Position numbers and translations under genes: made by a program
Part shown: positions 8,074-16,543 of the stretch, piece after piece
How positions within the stretch are numbered: position 1 is the first letter of the stretch
Layout of the letters: each line of letters begins with the position of its first letter
Notes under the pieces: generated by a model
The model's input: the letters and a program-made list of their open reading frames with translations, nothing else
Told to the model about the DNA's origin: nothing
Database searches by the model: none
NCBI GenBank assembly: GCA_015067935.1
Contig: SVLL01000007.1
Coordinates: forward strand, 1-48,262
Source: Oscillospiraceae bacterium
Lineage (GTDB): Bacteria > Bacillota > Clostridia > Oscillospirales > Oscillospiraceae
Reading direction: 5' to 3'
DNA length: 48,262 bases

Positions 8074-8442
8074 TTATTCGACGCCTTGGATTTCCAAAAG
8101 GTCCACAGCCTGCTGCCCCAGAATGGTCAAAGCCACGCTTCCCTTGATGGGATAAGCATCGTAAGCTTTGCTGTAGCCACCCTTCAGAGGCTGGTCAAAA
8201 TCAATGGAGATCAGTCCGCGCTTTTCAAGGCAACGCAAAGCTAAGCTGCTCTTTTCCGGGCTCAGCTCCCCTTCCTCCAGATACACCGGGTCCATTGAAG
8301 ATGCACTTCGTGCCACCGGCAGAAAGGGAATCTGTCCCAAAAGCCGCAGCATTGCAATTTCCTCGGCATTCAGCACCAAGGTGCTTCCACAACCGCCACA
8401 GTTGCCGCAGCAACCGCCGCAGCCGCCTTTACAATCTCCCAT
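8074..8442 (-). CDS. Cys/Gly-rich small protein with a C-terminal winged-helix-like part
   Basis: A 122-aa protein. Residues 1-18 (MGDCKGGCGGCCGNCGGC) contain six cysteines in a glycine background, a likely metal-binding or metal-cluster tail. The rest (ILNAEEIAMLRLLGQIPFLPVAR..., SSLALRCLEKRGLISIDFDQPL..., GSVALTILGQQAVDLLEIQ) has the helix-helix-wing pattern of winged-helix proteins. The ATG at 8442 overlaps the stop codon of the SbcC-like gene by one base (TAATG), so translation is coupled and a functional link with the nuclease pair is plausible. I do not recognise a named family. Confidence 0.75.
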   Translation of the reverse strand: MGDCKGGCGGCCGNCGGCGSTLVLNAEEIAMLRLLGQIPFLPVARSASSMDPVYLEEGELSPEKSSLALRCLEKRGLISIDFDQPLKGGYSKAYDAYPIKGSVALTILGQQAVDLLEIQGVE

Positions 8443-10580
8443 TACGCTTCTCCTTGCAGTTTCTTCTCCCGCGTCTGGCAGGTAAAGAGAATGACCTGCT
8501 TATTCTCTGCAGTTTCTGAAAGAATATCCAAGGCTGTTTTCAATCTCACATCGTCAAAGCGGACCATAGCATCATCCAGCACCAAGGGTGCATCCGGGGT
8601 CAGCTCCTCTGCCACAGCCAGACGCAATGCCAGATACAGCTGATCCACCGTTCCGTCGCTGCGCCATATACTGCCTCGGGGTGTCGTCTCGTCCGGGGCA
8701 CCAACGCGAATGCTCAGGTCATCCGTCAGCATCACCTTATCATAGCGACCGCCCGTAAGCTTGCTGAAAAGCTCCTCGGCGCGCTTGGCAATGCGGGGCG
8801 CAAACCGCCGCTGCAGTTCATTTCTCGCACTGCTCAGAGCTTGCTGCGCCAAATCCAGTGCCGCGTAGGTATGCTCCAGTTTTTCCAAGCGGCTGCGCAC
8901 CTGCTTCAGCTGCTGACGCAGGATACTCTCCTGACCGATGCTCTCCGCCTGACCCTGACACTGTCCCAAGCGTCGCTGATTCTGATTGTGTTCAGACAAT
9001 GCATTGGCCAGCTGACTTTCTGTTTCTTCCATTGTCTGCGTCAAAGAATCCGGTGCGGAGGGAGCGGGCAAATCCTTGGAAATCGCCTGCAGAGTTTCCA
9101 GCTGATCCTGCGCCCGACGGAAGTCCCGCAGTAAACTATAGTACTCCTTCCACTTATTGAGGATAGTTTCCCATCTGTCCATACATACGCTGACACTTTC
9201 CCCGTTTGTCAGGGTCTGCAGCTTGGTCACCAGCTGCTGGGTTCTCTCCCGCAGTTCAGCTACCACTGCCTGATATTCTGCCAATGCCTGCTCATAAGCT
9301 ACCAAATCCCGTGCATAGTCCTCTGCCATGGAAACCCACAGCGCAACCACTTCGGTTTCGTACTTTGCGGTCAGTGTCTGCAAGGCTTCTGCCGCTTTTT
9401 TCTTTTTCTGTGCGCCCACAGCCAGCAGGATCACACCTGCAGCCAAGAACACACCGCCCACCGCAAACAGCACCGGCAGGAAAATGCCGGCAACAAGGGC
9501 CGCCACAGCCGCCACAAGGGCCACAATACCGATACCCGTCAGAGGACTCTTCGGATTCTGCGCCTGGGCCAATGCCGTATCCGCCTTCGCCTGCTCAACA
9601 GCCTGGGCACCGGTCAAATCAGCAAAACACTTCCGGCAAGCAGGCTTTTCGGGAATGGGTGGCAGCATCTGCTGCTCCATCTGCAAGGACATACTCTCAC
9701 CGTGAAGCTTTTGCAGCTCAGCTTTCGCCTTTTCCGCCTCCCCTTCGGTGGGCAGAGTCTTGCACTCCGCTTCCAGTGCATTCAACTCGGCCTGCAAGCG
9801 GATACTCTCCTGCTCACACACCCGAATACGCTGATTCTTTTCCAAGGCTTGGCTGTATTGCAATGCAGTTTTATGATTTTCCAACTGTGCGATCCAGTTT
9901 TCCAGCTCCTGCTGGCGGGCTTTGATGCCGCTTTCCTTCTTTTTCAGATCTGCCAGATTGTCCAGCTGCGCTTCCAATTTTGCCTGCTCCGCCTCAGCCT
10001 GAGGGATCAAACCGTTTGCACGATTGCTCTTCACCTTGTTTTTCAGCTCTCTCAGCTTTTCTGCCAGCTTATCCCCACCGCCGCTCTCATCACCGGTGGT
10101 GACCAGATTGTTAAGCCTGCGGCGCAGGGCATCATCTTGAGTCACGGGCATATCCGTCAGCTTTAAAAAGCCCGCCCGGACAAAAACGCTCCGTTCAACT
10201 CCCAGCAGCTCCATACCGCAGTTGGCGGCATTCAGCTCCGGCACTTCCAAGCCGGTATGGGTCTCATAGGCCCGAAACTCACCGAAAATCAGGCGTCCTC
10301 TGGTGCGCCGCTCAATGGTAATATCCCGGCCCTTCCAGCAGATTTCCATCCGGCCCTCCATCGGTGCGCCGGACCACGGAGCATAATGCTCCTTGTATGC
10401 CAAATATGTGGGCGAATTCCGCTCTCTGGTATCGATGCCGTAGAGCATTGAGATCAAAAACGCGCACCAAGTACTCTTGCCCCATTCGTTGGGAGCTTCG
10501 ATGATATTCAGACCGGGCCGCAGCTTCATGGTCTGGTTTTCCAGTTTGCCGAAAGTGGCTGTCATAGAATAGATCTTCAC
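8442..10580 (-). CDS. SbcC/Rad50-like ATPase (YhaN type) with CxxC and a membrane hairpin at the coiled-coil apex
   Basis: A 712-aa ABC-type ATPase of the SMC/Rad50 superfamily. Walker A is at residues 30-37 (PNEWGKST). A long coiled coil (about 170-310) leads to CRKC at 315-318, a candidate zinc hook. Two hydrophobic segments follow (about 349-369 and 371-390), then a second coiled coil. Near the C-terminus are the signature-like GTVDQLYLALRLA and Walker B with D-loop (PLVLDDAMVRFDD). The gene overlaps the SbcD-like gene by four bases, as nuclease-ATPase partners do. YhaO/YhaN pairs are implicated in DNA repair. The membrane segments suggest a membrane-tethered complex. Confidence 0.88.
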   Translation of the reverse strand: MKIYSMTATFGKLENQTMKLRPGLNIIEAPNEWGKSTWCAFLISMLYGIDTRERNSPTYLAYKEHYAPWSGAPMEGRMEICWKGRDITIERRTRGRLIFGEFRAYETHTGLEVPELNAANCGMELLGVERSVFVRAGFLKLTDMPVTQDDALRRRLNNLVTTGDESGGGDKLAEKLRELKNKVKSNRANGLIPQAEAEQAKLEAQLDNLADLKKKESGIKARQQELENWIAQLENHKTALQYSQALEKNQRIRVCEQESIRLQAELNALEAECKTLPTEGEAEKAKAELQKLHGESMSLQMEQQMLPPIPEKPACRKCFADLTGAQAVEQAKADTALAQAQNPKSPLTGIGIVALVAAVAALVAGIFLPVLFAVGGVFLAAGVILLAVGAQKKKKAAEALQTLTAKYETEVVALWVSMAEDYARDLVAYEQALAEYQAVVAELRERTQQLVTKLQTLTNGESVSVCMDRWETILNKWKEYYSLLRDFRRAQDQLETLQAISKDLPAPSAPDSLTQTMEETESQLANALSEHNQNQRRLGQCQGQAESIGQESILRQQLKQVRSRLEKLEHTYAALDLAQQALSSARNELQRRFAPRIAKRAEELFSKLTGGRYDKVMLTDDLSIRVGAPDETTPRGSIWRSDGTVDQLYLALRLAVAEELTPDAPLVLDDAMVRFDDVRLKTALDILSETAENKQVILFTCQTREKKLQGEA

Positions 10581-11647
10581 GGCAGAACCACCTCCTGACC
10601 GTCCAGAATCTGGCGGGAAATCTGTGCCGCCAGTTTGATTCTCCGCTGCAAAGCTTCGCTTTCCGTATCCAAGCCGGCATGGAGAATGCTGAAATAAGTA
10701 CCCTCCAGACTATCCTCCCCTACGGCACTCCAAAGGTCCTTCTCCGGGATCGTCTTATCCCGCAGCTCCAGATTCTTAACATGGGAAAACTCCCGTTTCA
10801 GTGCATCCGGATCCAAATCTTGGGAATAACCGATGAAGGTGATCCGGTAGAAATCCTCCGTTGCCACACCGGGCAATTTACCTGCCAGAGTCTGCTTGGG
10901 GTCAGCACCCACATCCACCTCTTCATCAAAGAACTTCGGACCATCCAGCGGCAGGAAACGCAGGGAGGTTTCTTCACCCAGCTCCACCAGCAATACACCC
11001 TTGATACCGGTTTCATCATAACCGTGACCCATTGGGCAGCCCGGCCACGCGCAAAGAGTATCTCCTGCACGGAAGCTGTCATTTTTATGAATATGTCCCA
11101 ACGCCAGATAGTGCAAGCCTGACAGCCGCACCTGCTGGGGTGTCACAGGACAATAATCGGACGAAGGATTGGTAGCATCTGCGTGAAGTACGCCGATCTG
11201 CCATTTTCCCTTGCCGTTTGCCCGAAAGCCTTCCAGCAAGCCGGGACAATCCATCGCTGTAAAGCCTGCGCCGTACACAGTACAATCCAAGCCGGGGACT
11301 TCCACGGTTTCCATCTGCGGATAGTCGAAAATATACACATTTTCCGGCCACATCTCCGCCTTATAGGGTGAATTGGGCTGACAGAAATCGTGATTGCCTG
11401 GGGTAATAAACACCGGGATTCTTACGCTTTCCAGAGCCTCGTACACCTTGCGGAAGCTATCCTTGGTATATGCCCCGTCAAAGAGGTCGCCTGCCAGCAG
11501 CAGAAGGTCACAGTTCTCTTTTTTTGCCAGTGTGGCAACCTTTTCCGGGATTTTTCCCAGCTCCTGACGCAGAAAACGGGCCTGCTCGTCGCTTTTTCCG
11601 CTGATCGGTGCATCCAAATGCCAATCAGCACTGTGAAGTATTTTCAT
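10577..11647 (-). CDS. SbcD/Mre11-like metallophosphoesterase (YhaO type)
   Basis: A 356-aa calcineurin-like phosphoesterase and the likely nuclease partner of the adjacent SbcC-like ATPase. The metal-binding motifs occur in order: DWHLD (residues 8-12), GDLFD (about 53-57), GNHD (about 84-87), GVLHAD (about 152) and GHIH (about 182-185). Beyond these lies a capping domain and a helical C-terminus (LQRRIKLAAQISRQILDGQ), which in Mre11 and SbcD contacts the base of the ATPase coiled coil. The start overlaps the end of ymdB by 23 bp and the stop overlaps the ATPase start by 4 bp, so the operon is tight. Confidence 0.9.
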   Translation of the reverse strand: MKILHSADWHLDAPISGKSDEQARFLRQELGKIPEKVATLAKKENCDLLLLAGDLFDGAYTKDSFRKVYEALESVRIPVFITPGNHDFCQPNSPYKAEMWPENVYIFDYPQMETVEVPGLDCTVYGAGFTAMDCPGLLEGFRANGKGKWQIGVLHADATNPSSDYCPVTPQQVRLSGLHYLALGHIHKNDSFRAGDTLCAWPGCPMGHGYDETGIKGVLLVELGEETSLRFLPLDGPKFFDEEVDVGADPKQTLAGKLPGVATEDFYRITFIGYSQDLDPDALKREFSHVKNLELRDKTIPEKDLWSAVGEDSLEGTYFSILHAGLDTESEALQRRIKLAAQISRQILDGQEVVLP

Positions 11648-12419
11648 CGTACAAATCCACCCTTTCTACCTTTTTGCATTTTCCGGTTGCGCTGTCAATA
11701 GTAAACAGCACTGCCTCCATTTTCGTTGGGCCGTTTGCCCACTGATAGCGGTTGGGGAGATCTCCCCGGAATTTCCCAATAGACAATTCTGTCCGGATAC
11801 CCAAAACGGAACGGCTGGGTCCGGTCATACCCAAATCGGTCACATACCCGGTGCCTTCCGGCAAGATTTGGGTATCGGCTGTAGGCACATGGGTATGGGT
11901 ACCCCAAACGGCACTGACCTGCCCATCCAGCATATAGCCCATAGCCAGCTTTTCGGATGTGGCCTCTGCGTGGAACTCCACAAGAATGATTTTGGCATCT
12001 ATCTGCTTCAAAAGAGAGTCCATCAGCAAAAAGGGGTTGTTGGGACCGTAGTCCATATTGCACCGCCCCACCAGATCAATCACCGCCACAGGACCGATCT
12101 TGGTTTCATAGATGCCATAGCCTCTTCCGGGCACTTGGGGGGCATAATTGGCAGGACGCAGAATCCGGGGGCATTCATCCATATAGTCCGTAATTTCCCG
12201 TTTACCCCAAGTATGGTTGCCCATAGTGATAACATCTGCGCCGGCATCCAGAATATCCTCCGCCTGATCGGGCGTAATCCCCACAACGCTGGCGTTTTCA
12301 CCATTGACGATCACAAAATCCGCATTGCATTTCCGTTTCAGGTAACGAAGCGATCGACGCACCCGGTCCATACCCGGTCCGCCCACCACATCACCGACGG
12401 CCAAAACTTTAAAATCCAT
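11625..12419 (-). CDS. ymdB: YmdB-family metallophosphoesterase
   Basis: A 264-aa protein of the YmdB/TIGR00282 family, cyclic-nucleotide phosphodiesterases that in Bacillus influence biofilm, motility and sporulation. Motifs seen: VGDVVGGPG (residues 7-15), VNGENA (about 38), MGNHTWGK (about 67), EFHAEATSEK (about 148) and GTHTHVPTAD (about 173), then GYVTDLGMTGP. Length and order are typical. The ATG follows GAGGAG. It usually sits with rny; here it sits between an AraC regulator and the SbcCD-like pair. Confidence 0.93.
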   Translation of the reverse strand: MDFKVLAVGDVVGGPGMDRVRRSLRYLKRKCNADFVIVNGENASVVGITPDQAEDILDAGADVITMGNHTWGKREITDYMDECPRILRPANYAPQVPGRGYGIYETKIGPVAVIDLVGRCNMDYGPNNPFLLMDSLLKQIDAKIILVEFHAEATSEKLAMGYMLDGQVSAVWGTHTHVPTADTQILPEGTGYVTDLGMTGPSRSVLGIRTELSIGKFRGDLPNRYQWANGPTKMEAVLFTIDSATGKCKKVERVDLYDENTSQC

Positions 12420-12437
12420 AGGGTCTCCTCGTTTCCG

Positions 12438-13589
12438 TTATCGTACCGATTTTGCGTACTCCGTAGGCGTAAAGCCCACCTTATCCTTAAACTGCCGGGA
12501 GAAATGATGTACTGTGGAGTAATGCAGAACTGCTGCAATCTCCGTAAAATTCATATTGCCCTCCCTGATCATCTGCTTGCTCTCCTGAATTTTGATGCGG
12601 CGGATATACTCGCCGGGAGAAATCTGCAGATTCTTATGAAAAAGCGCGGTCATATAGCTGGGGCTCACATCCACCATCCGCGCCACCAGAGGCACAGACA
12701 GTTTTTCCCGAATATGGCTGCTGATATACTGCTGTGCCCGGCAGATGATCTCATTTTCCGAGTTCAGGGAATTGGATGCCATCAGCTTCTGGGCAGGCTC
12801 CTGATGCCGCAACAGCAACAGCAGCAGCTGGGTCAGCTGAGAGGCGATCATATCAATAGAATAGGCATCCATCCGGTCCTGTTCCCGAATCATCTGCTGA
12901 ATCAGGGTCACAGCCGCCTGAGTGGGACGGAGCTTTCGGTTCAGCAGCGCACTCAGATCACCATCCTGAATTTCGAAGGAAAGGGTAACATACCGGGGGG
13001 CTACATCCATATCCGCATATTGCATATGCCACTGATTCGGGCCGTACAGCACCACATCGCCCTGCTCCAGGATCAGCTCCTGACCGTCGGTCACCGAGTG
13101 CATCACACCCTGATCCACATAGGTCAGCTCCAGCACGGGATGAGATTCACCGGCAAAGAAAAACCCTTTTTCCTTTTCATGATAGAAGAAGGTATAGATG
13201 CCGGACACGCGCATATTGCTCTGAATATGGTCGCAGCCAAGGCGGGACTGGGCATCCACAGTTTCCGGCAGCTTTTCCGCACGCAGCTGCGCTCCGGTAT
13301 TCTCCCGACGCAGGGGTGCCAGATAAAAGAAGATATCCTGATGGATGCATACAGGCTGATCCAAATAAAAGGATTCATAGCTTTCCCCATCCTGCGAAAC
13401 AGACAGAACGGTCATGCCGCTTCCGGGCAAAATCCAAGTTTCCGAAAGAGCCTGAAATACTGTCTGCATTTCCCAGTTAACGGAAATCTGTTGGGACTGC
13501 AGTACATTTACCGAAAGCTCCTCACTGATTCCTTCCTGCTTTCTCAGTCCGTATTTATAAAAGCCAAACTGATTTAAATGCTGAATCAT
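12438..13589 (-). CDS. AraC-family transcriptional regulator
   Basis: A regulator of about 383 aa. The N-terminal two thirds contains a cupin-like effector domain (LELTYVDQGVMHSVTDG, LEQGDVVLYGPNQWHMQYA). The C-terminal ~100 residues form the double helix-turn-helix: LSVPLVARMVDVSPSYMTALFHKNLQISPGEYIRRIKIQ, then TEIAAVLHYSTVHHFSRQFKDKVGFTPTEYAKS. The ATG at 13589 is 7 bp from GGGGG; an ATG two codons upstream is too close to it. It opens the ymdB/SbcCD-like operon, which it may regulate together with itself. The ligand, perhaps a sugar, is unknown. Confidence 0.92.
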   Translation of the reverse strand: MIQHLNQFGFYKYGLRKQEGISEELSVNVLQSQQISVNWEMQTVFQALSETWILPGSGMTVLSVSQDGESYESFYLDQPVCIHQDIFFYLAPLRRENTGAQLRAEKLPETVDAQSRLGCDHIQSNMRVSGIYTFFYHEKEKGFFFAGESHPVLELTYVDQGVMHSVTDGQELILEQGDVVLYGPNQWHMQYADMDVAPRYVTLSFEIQDGDLSALLNRKLRPTQAAVTLIQQMIREQDRMDAYSIDMIASQLTQLLLLLLRHQEPAQKLMASNSLNSENEIICRAQQYISSHIREKLSVPLVARMVDVSPSYMTALFHKNLQISPGEYIRRIKIQESKQMIREGNMNFTEIAAVLHYSTVHHFSRQFKDKVGFTPTEYAKSVR

Positions 13590-13613
13590 TGCCATACCCC
13601 CTGAAAAGTAAGA

Positions 13614-13639
13614 ATGGGGTCACTTTTTAGTGACCCCAT
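13614..13639. promoter_or_regulatory. Perfect 11-bp palindrome at the araC-type promoter start
   Basis: ATGGGGTCACT (13614-13624), 4-nt spacer, AGTGACCCCAT (13629-13639). It starts 2 bp after the -10 and covers the predicted start site, so it could be an operator for autoregulation. It could also be a weak terminator for obg, since a T-rich stretch follows on the minus strand. Confidence 0.6.
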
Positions 13640-13640
13640 C

Positions 13641-13669
13641 ATTATATCAAAAAAAGTTGAAAATGGCAA
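13641..13669 (-). promoter_or_regulatory. Promoter of the AraC-ymdB-SbcDC operon
   Basis: TTGCCA (13664-13669), 17 bp, TATAAT (13641-13646), minus strand, about 45 bp before the regulator's start codon. Confidence 0.7.
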
Positions 13670-13674
13670 ATACT

Positions 13675-14955
13675 TTATTTCTGATATTCAAATTCAATAT
13701 CATAAATATCCACAGTATCCCCATCTTGGATGCCCATTTCCTCCAAACGGGCAAACAAACCGCACTTACGCAGCTGCTGATCGAAGTAATTCCGGGCCTC
13801 GTAATCGTCGAAATTGATATTCTCCACCAATCTCTCCAGCCAAGTTCCGGTCACCAGCCAAGTGCTGCCGTAGTGCTCGATCTCCAGCGCATTGGGATCG
13901 GAGATTTCGCTTTCAGGCTCCACATAGTCCGGCTCGTATACGATCACCGGGGGCAGCGTCTGCAGCCGACCGGCTACCACCCGCATCAGCTCCCGTGTTC
14001 CCTGGGTCGTACCTGCAGAAATCTCATACATATCACAGCCGGCAGCCTCCACAACCGCACGCAGCCGCTGCAGATTGTCACTGTCCGGGGGCAGCAGATC
14101 GCACTTGTTGGCCGCCACGATCATAGGCCGATTGCTCAGATCCACGCTGTAGTTCACCAGCTCGTCGCAGATGGCATTAAAATCCTCCACCGGGTCACGG
14201 CCCTCGCTGCCGGAAACATCCACCACATGGACAAGCAGGCGGCAGCGGTCAATGTGCCGCAGGAAATCGTGCCCGAGACCTGCACCCTCTGCCGCGCCCT
14301 CAATGATGCCGGGAATATCAGCCATTACAAAGGACACGCCCTCATCCACATAGATAACGCCCAGATTGGGATACAAGGTGGTAAAATGATAGTTGGCAAT
14401 CTTGGGACGGGCATTGGAGGTAACAGACAGAAGGGTGGACTTGCCCACATTGGGGAATCCCACCAGACCTACATCTGCCAATAGCTTCAGCTCCAGAATC
14501 ACATCCCGCTCCTGCCCCTTCAGACCGGCCTTTGCAAACCGGGGCACCTGACGGTTGGGGGTGGCATAATGGGCATTGCCCCAGCCGCCGCGGCCGCCCT
14601 TGGCAAGGACAAAATCCTCACCGGAGGACATATCCACAATGATAGCGTTGCTTTCCGCATCCCGGACAACCGTACCCCGGGGCACCTGGATGATCAAATT
14701 CTCTCCCCGCTTGCCATTGCATTTCCGGGTCAGACCGTTTACACCGCCCTGGGCTACATATTTGCGCTTATAGCGGAAATCCAGCAGGGTTGACAAATTA
14801 TCATTGACACGCAACACCACGCTGCCGCCGTGACCGCCGTCACCACCGTCGGGACCGCCGGCTGCCACATACTTTTCTCTGTGGAAAGCCACTGCGCCGT
14901 CACCGCCCTTACCGCCACAGACGGTAATGCGCACTTTATCTACAAACATTTCCAT
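13675..14955 (-). CDS. obg: Obg/CgtA GTPase
   Basis: A 426-aa essential GTPase that binds the 50S subunit and takes part in late ribosome assembly and stress signalling. The glycine-rich Obg fold (residues 1-158; GGKGGDGAVAFHREKYVAAGG pattern) is followed by the G domain with G1 GFPNVGKS (about 166-173), G3 DIPGI and G4 NKCD. A C-terminal OCT domain follows (about 345-426, ending DTVDIYDIEFEYQK). Start ATG 14955 is preceded by GGAGG. It lies downstream of rplU-prp-rpmA, the common Firmicutes order, but separated by a terminator. Confidence 0.97.
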   Translation of the reverse strand: MEMFVDKVRITVCGGKGGDGAVAFHREKYVAAGGPDGGDGGHGGSVVLRVNDNLSTLLDFRYKRKYVAQGGVNGLTRKCNGKRGENLIIQVPRGTVVRDAESNAIIVDMSSGEDFVLAKGGRGGWGNAHYATPNRQVPRFAKAGLKGQERDVILELKLLADVGLVGFPNVGKSTLLSVTSNARPKIANYHFTTLYPNLGVIYVDEGVSFVMADIPGIIEGAAEGAGLGHDFLRHIDRCRLLVHVVDVSGSEGRDPVEDFNAICDELVNYSVDLSNRPMIVAANKCDLLPPDSDNLQRLRAVVEAAGCDMYEISAGTTQGTRELMRVVAGRLQTLPPVIVYEPDYVEPESEISDPNALEIEHYGSTWLVTGTWLERLVENINFDDYEARNYFDQQLRKCGLFARLEEMGIQDGDTVDIYDIEFEYQK

Positions 14956-14995
14956 AATTCGTTCCTCCTATCTTCGGAACTTTCTTCTCAAGAAA

Positions 14996-15028
14996 AAGGG
15001 CTGTCGCAGATAGTTTGCAACAGCCCTT
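14996..15028 (-). terminator. Terminator of the rplU-prp-rpmA operon
   Basis: On the minus strand AAGGGCTGTTGC pairs with GCGACAGCCCTT (one G-U), followed by TTTTTCTT. Confidence 0.8.
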
Positions 15029-15044
15029 CGCTTCTCATACGCTA

Positions 15045-15326
15045 TTACTGCTCGGCGTACACGGAGCACTGCCGACGATCCTTGCCCTTGCGCTCGAACT
15101 TGACGACGCCGTCAACCAGAGCGAACAGAGTGTCATCCTTACCGATACCAACATTGATGCCGGGATGGATGTGAGTACCTCTCTGACGAACCAGGATGTT
15201 ACCGGCCAGAACAAACTGACCGTCTGCACGCTTGACGCCCAGGCGCTTAGCCTCGGAGTCACGGCCGTTCTTGGTGGAACCGCCGCCCTTGTGGTGTGCG
15301 AAGAACTGAATACCAATTTTCAGCAT
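15045..15326 (-). CDS. rpmA: Ribosomal protein bL27 with Prp-cleaved N-terminal extension
   Basis: A 93-aa 50S subunit protein whose N-terminus reaches the peptidyl-transferase centre. The start is ATG 15326 behind GGAGGTG. It begins [20 protein letters not shown]; the segment up to QFF is the Firmicutes extension that Prp protease removes to expose the functional AHHKGGG end (an established mechanism in Staphylococcus). The rest is canonical ([41 protein letters not shown]). It follows prp by four bases. Confidence 0.97.
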   Translation of the reverse strand: MLKIGIQFFAHHKGGGSTKNGRDSEAKRLGVKRADGQFVLAGNILVRQRGTHIHPGINVGIGKDDTLFALVDGVVKFERKGKDRRQCSVYAEQ

Positions 15327-15330
15327 GGTG

Positions 15331-15654
15331 TTACACCTCCATAACTTCGATATAATCAGGATAGTCATCCCGCATATTGCACAGAGTAACCATCATACCG
15401 GCAAGAACTGCCTGAACGGTTTCCTCTTCGTCGCAGGATGCGGGGAGGGTCAAAGTGATGCGAGCATCCTCTTCCTTGACCCGGACCTTGGCCTTTGCGC
15501 CACACACATCATTGATGGTGGCCTCTGCCATGGTCACAACAGCGGAGATTGCGGCACAGACAATGTCCTTTCCGCTTTCTGCATAACCGCTGTGTCCGGA
15601 GACGGAGAATCCGGTGATTCTTTCGCCTTCCGTGAAAAATTCACATTTTGTCAT
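15331..15654 (-). CDS. prp: Ribosomal-processing cysteine protease Prp
   Basis: A 107-aa cysteine protease that trims the bL27 extension. The catalytic histidine and cysteine are in [19 protein letters not shown] (His near residue 21, Cys near 33). The gene lies between rplU and rpmA, its normal place. The ATG at 15654 is 6 bp after the rplU stop codon and I see no Shine-Dalgarno sequence before it, so translation is probably coupled to rplU, which would keep protease levels low. Confidence 0.95.
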   Translation of the reverse strand: MTKCEFFTEGERITGFSVSGHSGYAESGKDIVCAAISAVVTMAEATINDVCGAKAKVRVKEEDARITLTLPASCDEEETVQAVLAGMMVTLCNMRDDYPDYIEVMEV

Positions 15655-15660
15655 AGCTAA

Positions 15661-15972
15661 TTACAGAGCGATCTTGGTGATCTCAACCTTGGTGTAAGGC
15701 TGACGGTGACCAATCTTCTTCTTCTCGTTCTTCTTGGCCTTGTACTTGAAGACGGTGATCTTCTTGCCCTTGCCATTCTTGACGACCTTAGCCTCGACCT
15801 TTGCGCCCTCCACCACGGGAGTGCCGATCTTGGTGTTCTCGCCATCCAGGACAGCCAGAACCTGCTCGAAGTTGACGGTGGACTCAGCCTCGGCGTTCAG
15901 CTTCTCAACGAAGATGACATCGCCCTCAGCCACGGTATACTGCTTACCACCGGTCACGATAACTGCTTTCAT
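15661..15972 (-). CDS. rplU: Ribosomal protein bL21
   Basis: A 103-aa 50S subunit protein that binds 23S rRNA. The start is ATG 15972 ([19 protein letters not shown]), 7 bp after AGGTG; an in-frame GTG three codons upstream overlaps that site. The conserved C-terminal [13 protein letters not shown] signature is present. It is first in the rplU-prp-rpmA operon, with a structured leader and strong promoter upstream. Confidence 0.97.
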   Translation of the reverse strand: MKAVIVTGGKQYTVAEGDVIFVEKLNAEAESTVNFEQVLAVLDGENTKIGTPVVEGAKVEAKVVKNGKGKKITVFKYKAKKNEKKKIGHRQPYTKVEITKIAL

Positions 15973-16053
15973 TCTTTTCACCTACTTTATATTGTGTAGT
16001 CTCGCTCTTAAGGCGTGATATTTGTATATCAACTTAAGCCCATTCAATGCGGC
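15973..16053 (-). promoter_or_regulatory. Structured leader of rplU (candidate L21 leader)
   Basis: The ~80-nt untranslated leader holds a nested hairpin: CTTAAG (16033-16038) pairs with CTTAAG (16007-16012), enclosing GATAT (26-30 side) paired to ATATC (16017-16030). Leaders of this operon in Firmicutes are known sites of ribosomal-protein feedback; that this one is such an element is inference. Confidence 0.45.
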
Positions 16054-16059
16054 TGGTCT

Positions 16060-16088
16060 ATTTTAGCATTGAAAGAAGGAAAAGTCAA
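16060..16088 (-). promoter_or_regulatory. Promoter of rplU-prp-rpmA
   Basis: TTGACT (16083-16088), 17 bp, TAAAAT (16060-16065) on the minus strand. Confidence 0.78.
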
Positions 16089-16182
16089 GGGGAATTTCAA
16101 TGTTTTTCTTGCTATTTCAAACATTTTTGCCGTGCATCGCTGCCCTTTCCGTGTAGGAACCGGCGTCCCCGACGGTCCTCAA

Positions 16183-16212
16183 AAAACAGGCCACCCGGAG
16201 GTGGTCTGTTTT
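16183..16212 (-). terminator. Terminator of the XRE regulator gene
   Basis: AAAACAGACCACC and GGTGGCCTGTTTT (minus strand, one G-U pair) form the stem, followed by TTG; the stem overlaps the last codon of the gene. Confidence 0.75.
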
Positions 16213-16474
16213 AGTCTTTAGGATTATTATTCCAGCTGCCAAGTAATTCCTCATAGGACAAACTGAGCACCTTGGCCAGATATACGATTTCCACATCCGT
16301 GACAAAACGCTTTCCCGACTCAATGCGTTGAATTGCATTTTTGTCAATGTCCAGCCCAGCGATCTGGAGCATATCAGCAAGTTGCCTTTGGGATTTACCT
16401 AAGGCTTTCCTACGCCGCTCAATTACAATTCCGCAACGATTGTTGCGACCGTCTTCGGTTTTGTTAATAAACAT
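16211..16474 (-). CDS. XRE-family helix-turn-helix regulator
   Basis: An 87-aa DNA-binding protein that is essentially one Cro/C1-type helix-turn-helix domain: IVIERRRKALGKSQRQLADMLQIAG, then LDIDKNAIQRIESGKRFVTDVEIVYLAKVLSLSYEELL. Start ATG 16474 follows GAGGGG. It is divergent from the Cys-rich gene at 16590. The intergenic region holds two matching palindromes that are good candidates for its operators, so it probably represses the divergent gene and itself. Confidence 0.9.
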   Translation of the reverse strand: MFINKTEDGRNNRCGIVIERRRKALGKSQRQLADMLQIAGLDIDKNAIQRIESGKRFVTDVEIVYLAKVLSLSYEELLGSWNNNPKD

Positions 16475-16490
16475 AACGCATACCCCTCAG

Positions 16491-16509
16491 TGACATTTTG
16501 TGCTTGTCA
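16491..16509. promoter_or_regulatory. Candidate XRE operator O1
   Basis: TGACA-N9-TGTCA palindrome. Its right half is part of the -35 (TTGTCA, 16504-16509) of the rightward promoter, so occupancy would block RNA polymerase. Confidence 0.6.
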
Positions 16510-16532
16510 ACGAAGTAAGTATATGCTATAAT
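16504..16532 (+). promoter_or_regulatory. Promoter of the Cys-rich protein gene
   Basis: TTGTCA (16504-16509), 17 bp, TATAAT (16527-16532) with an extended TGC before the -10. Confidence 0.75.
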
Positions 16533-16543
16533 TACTCAAATGC

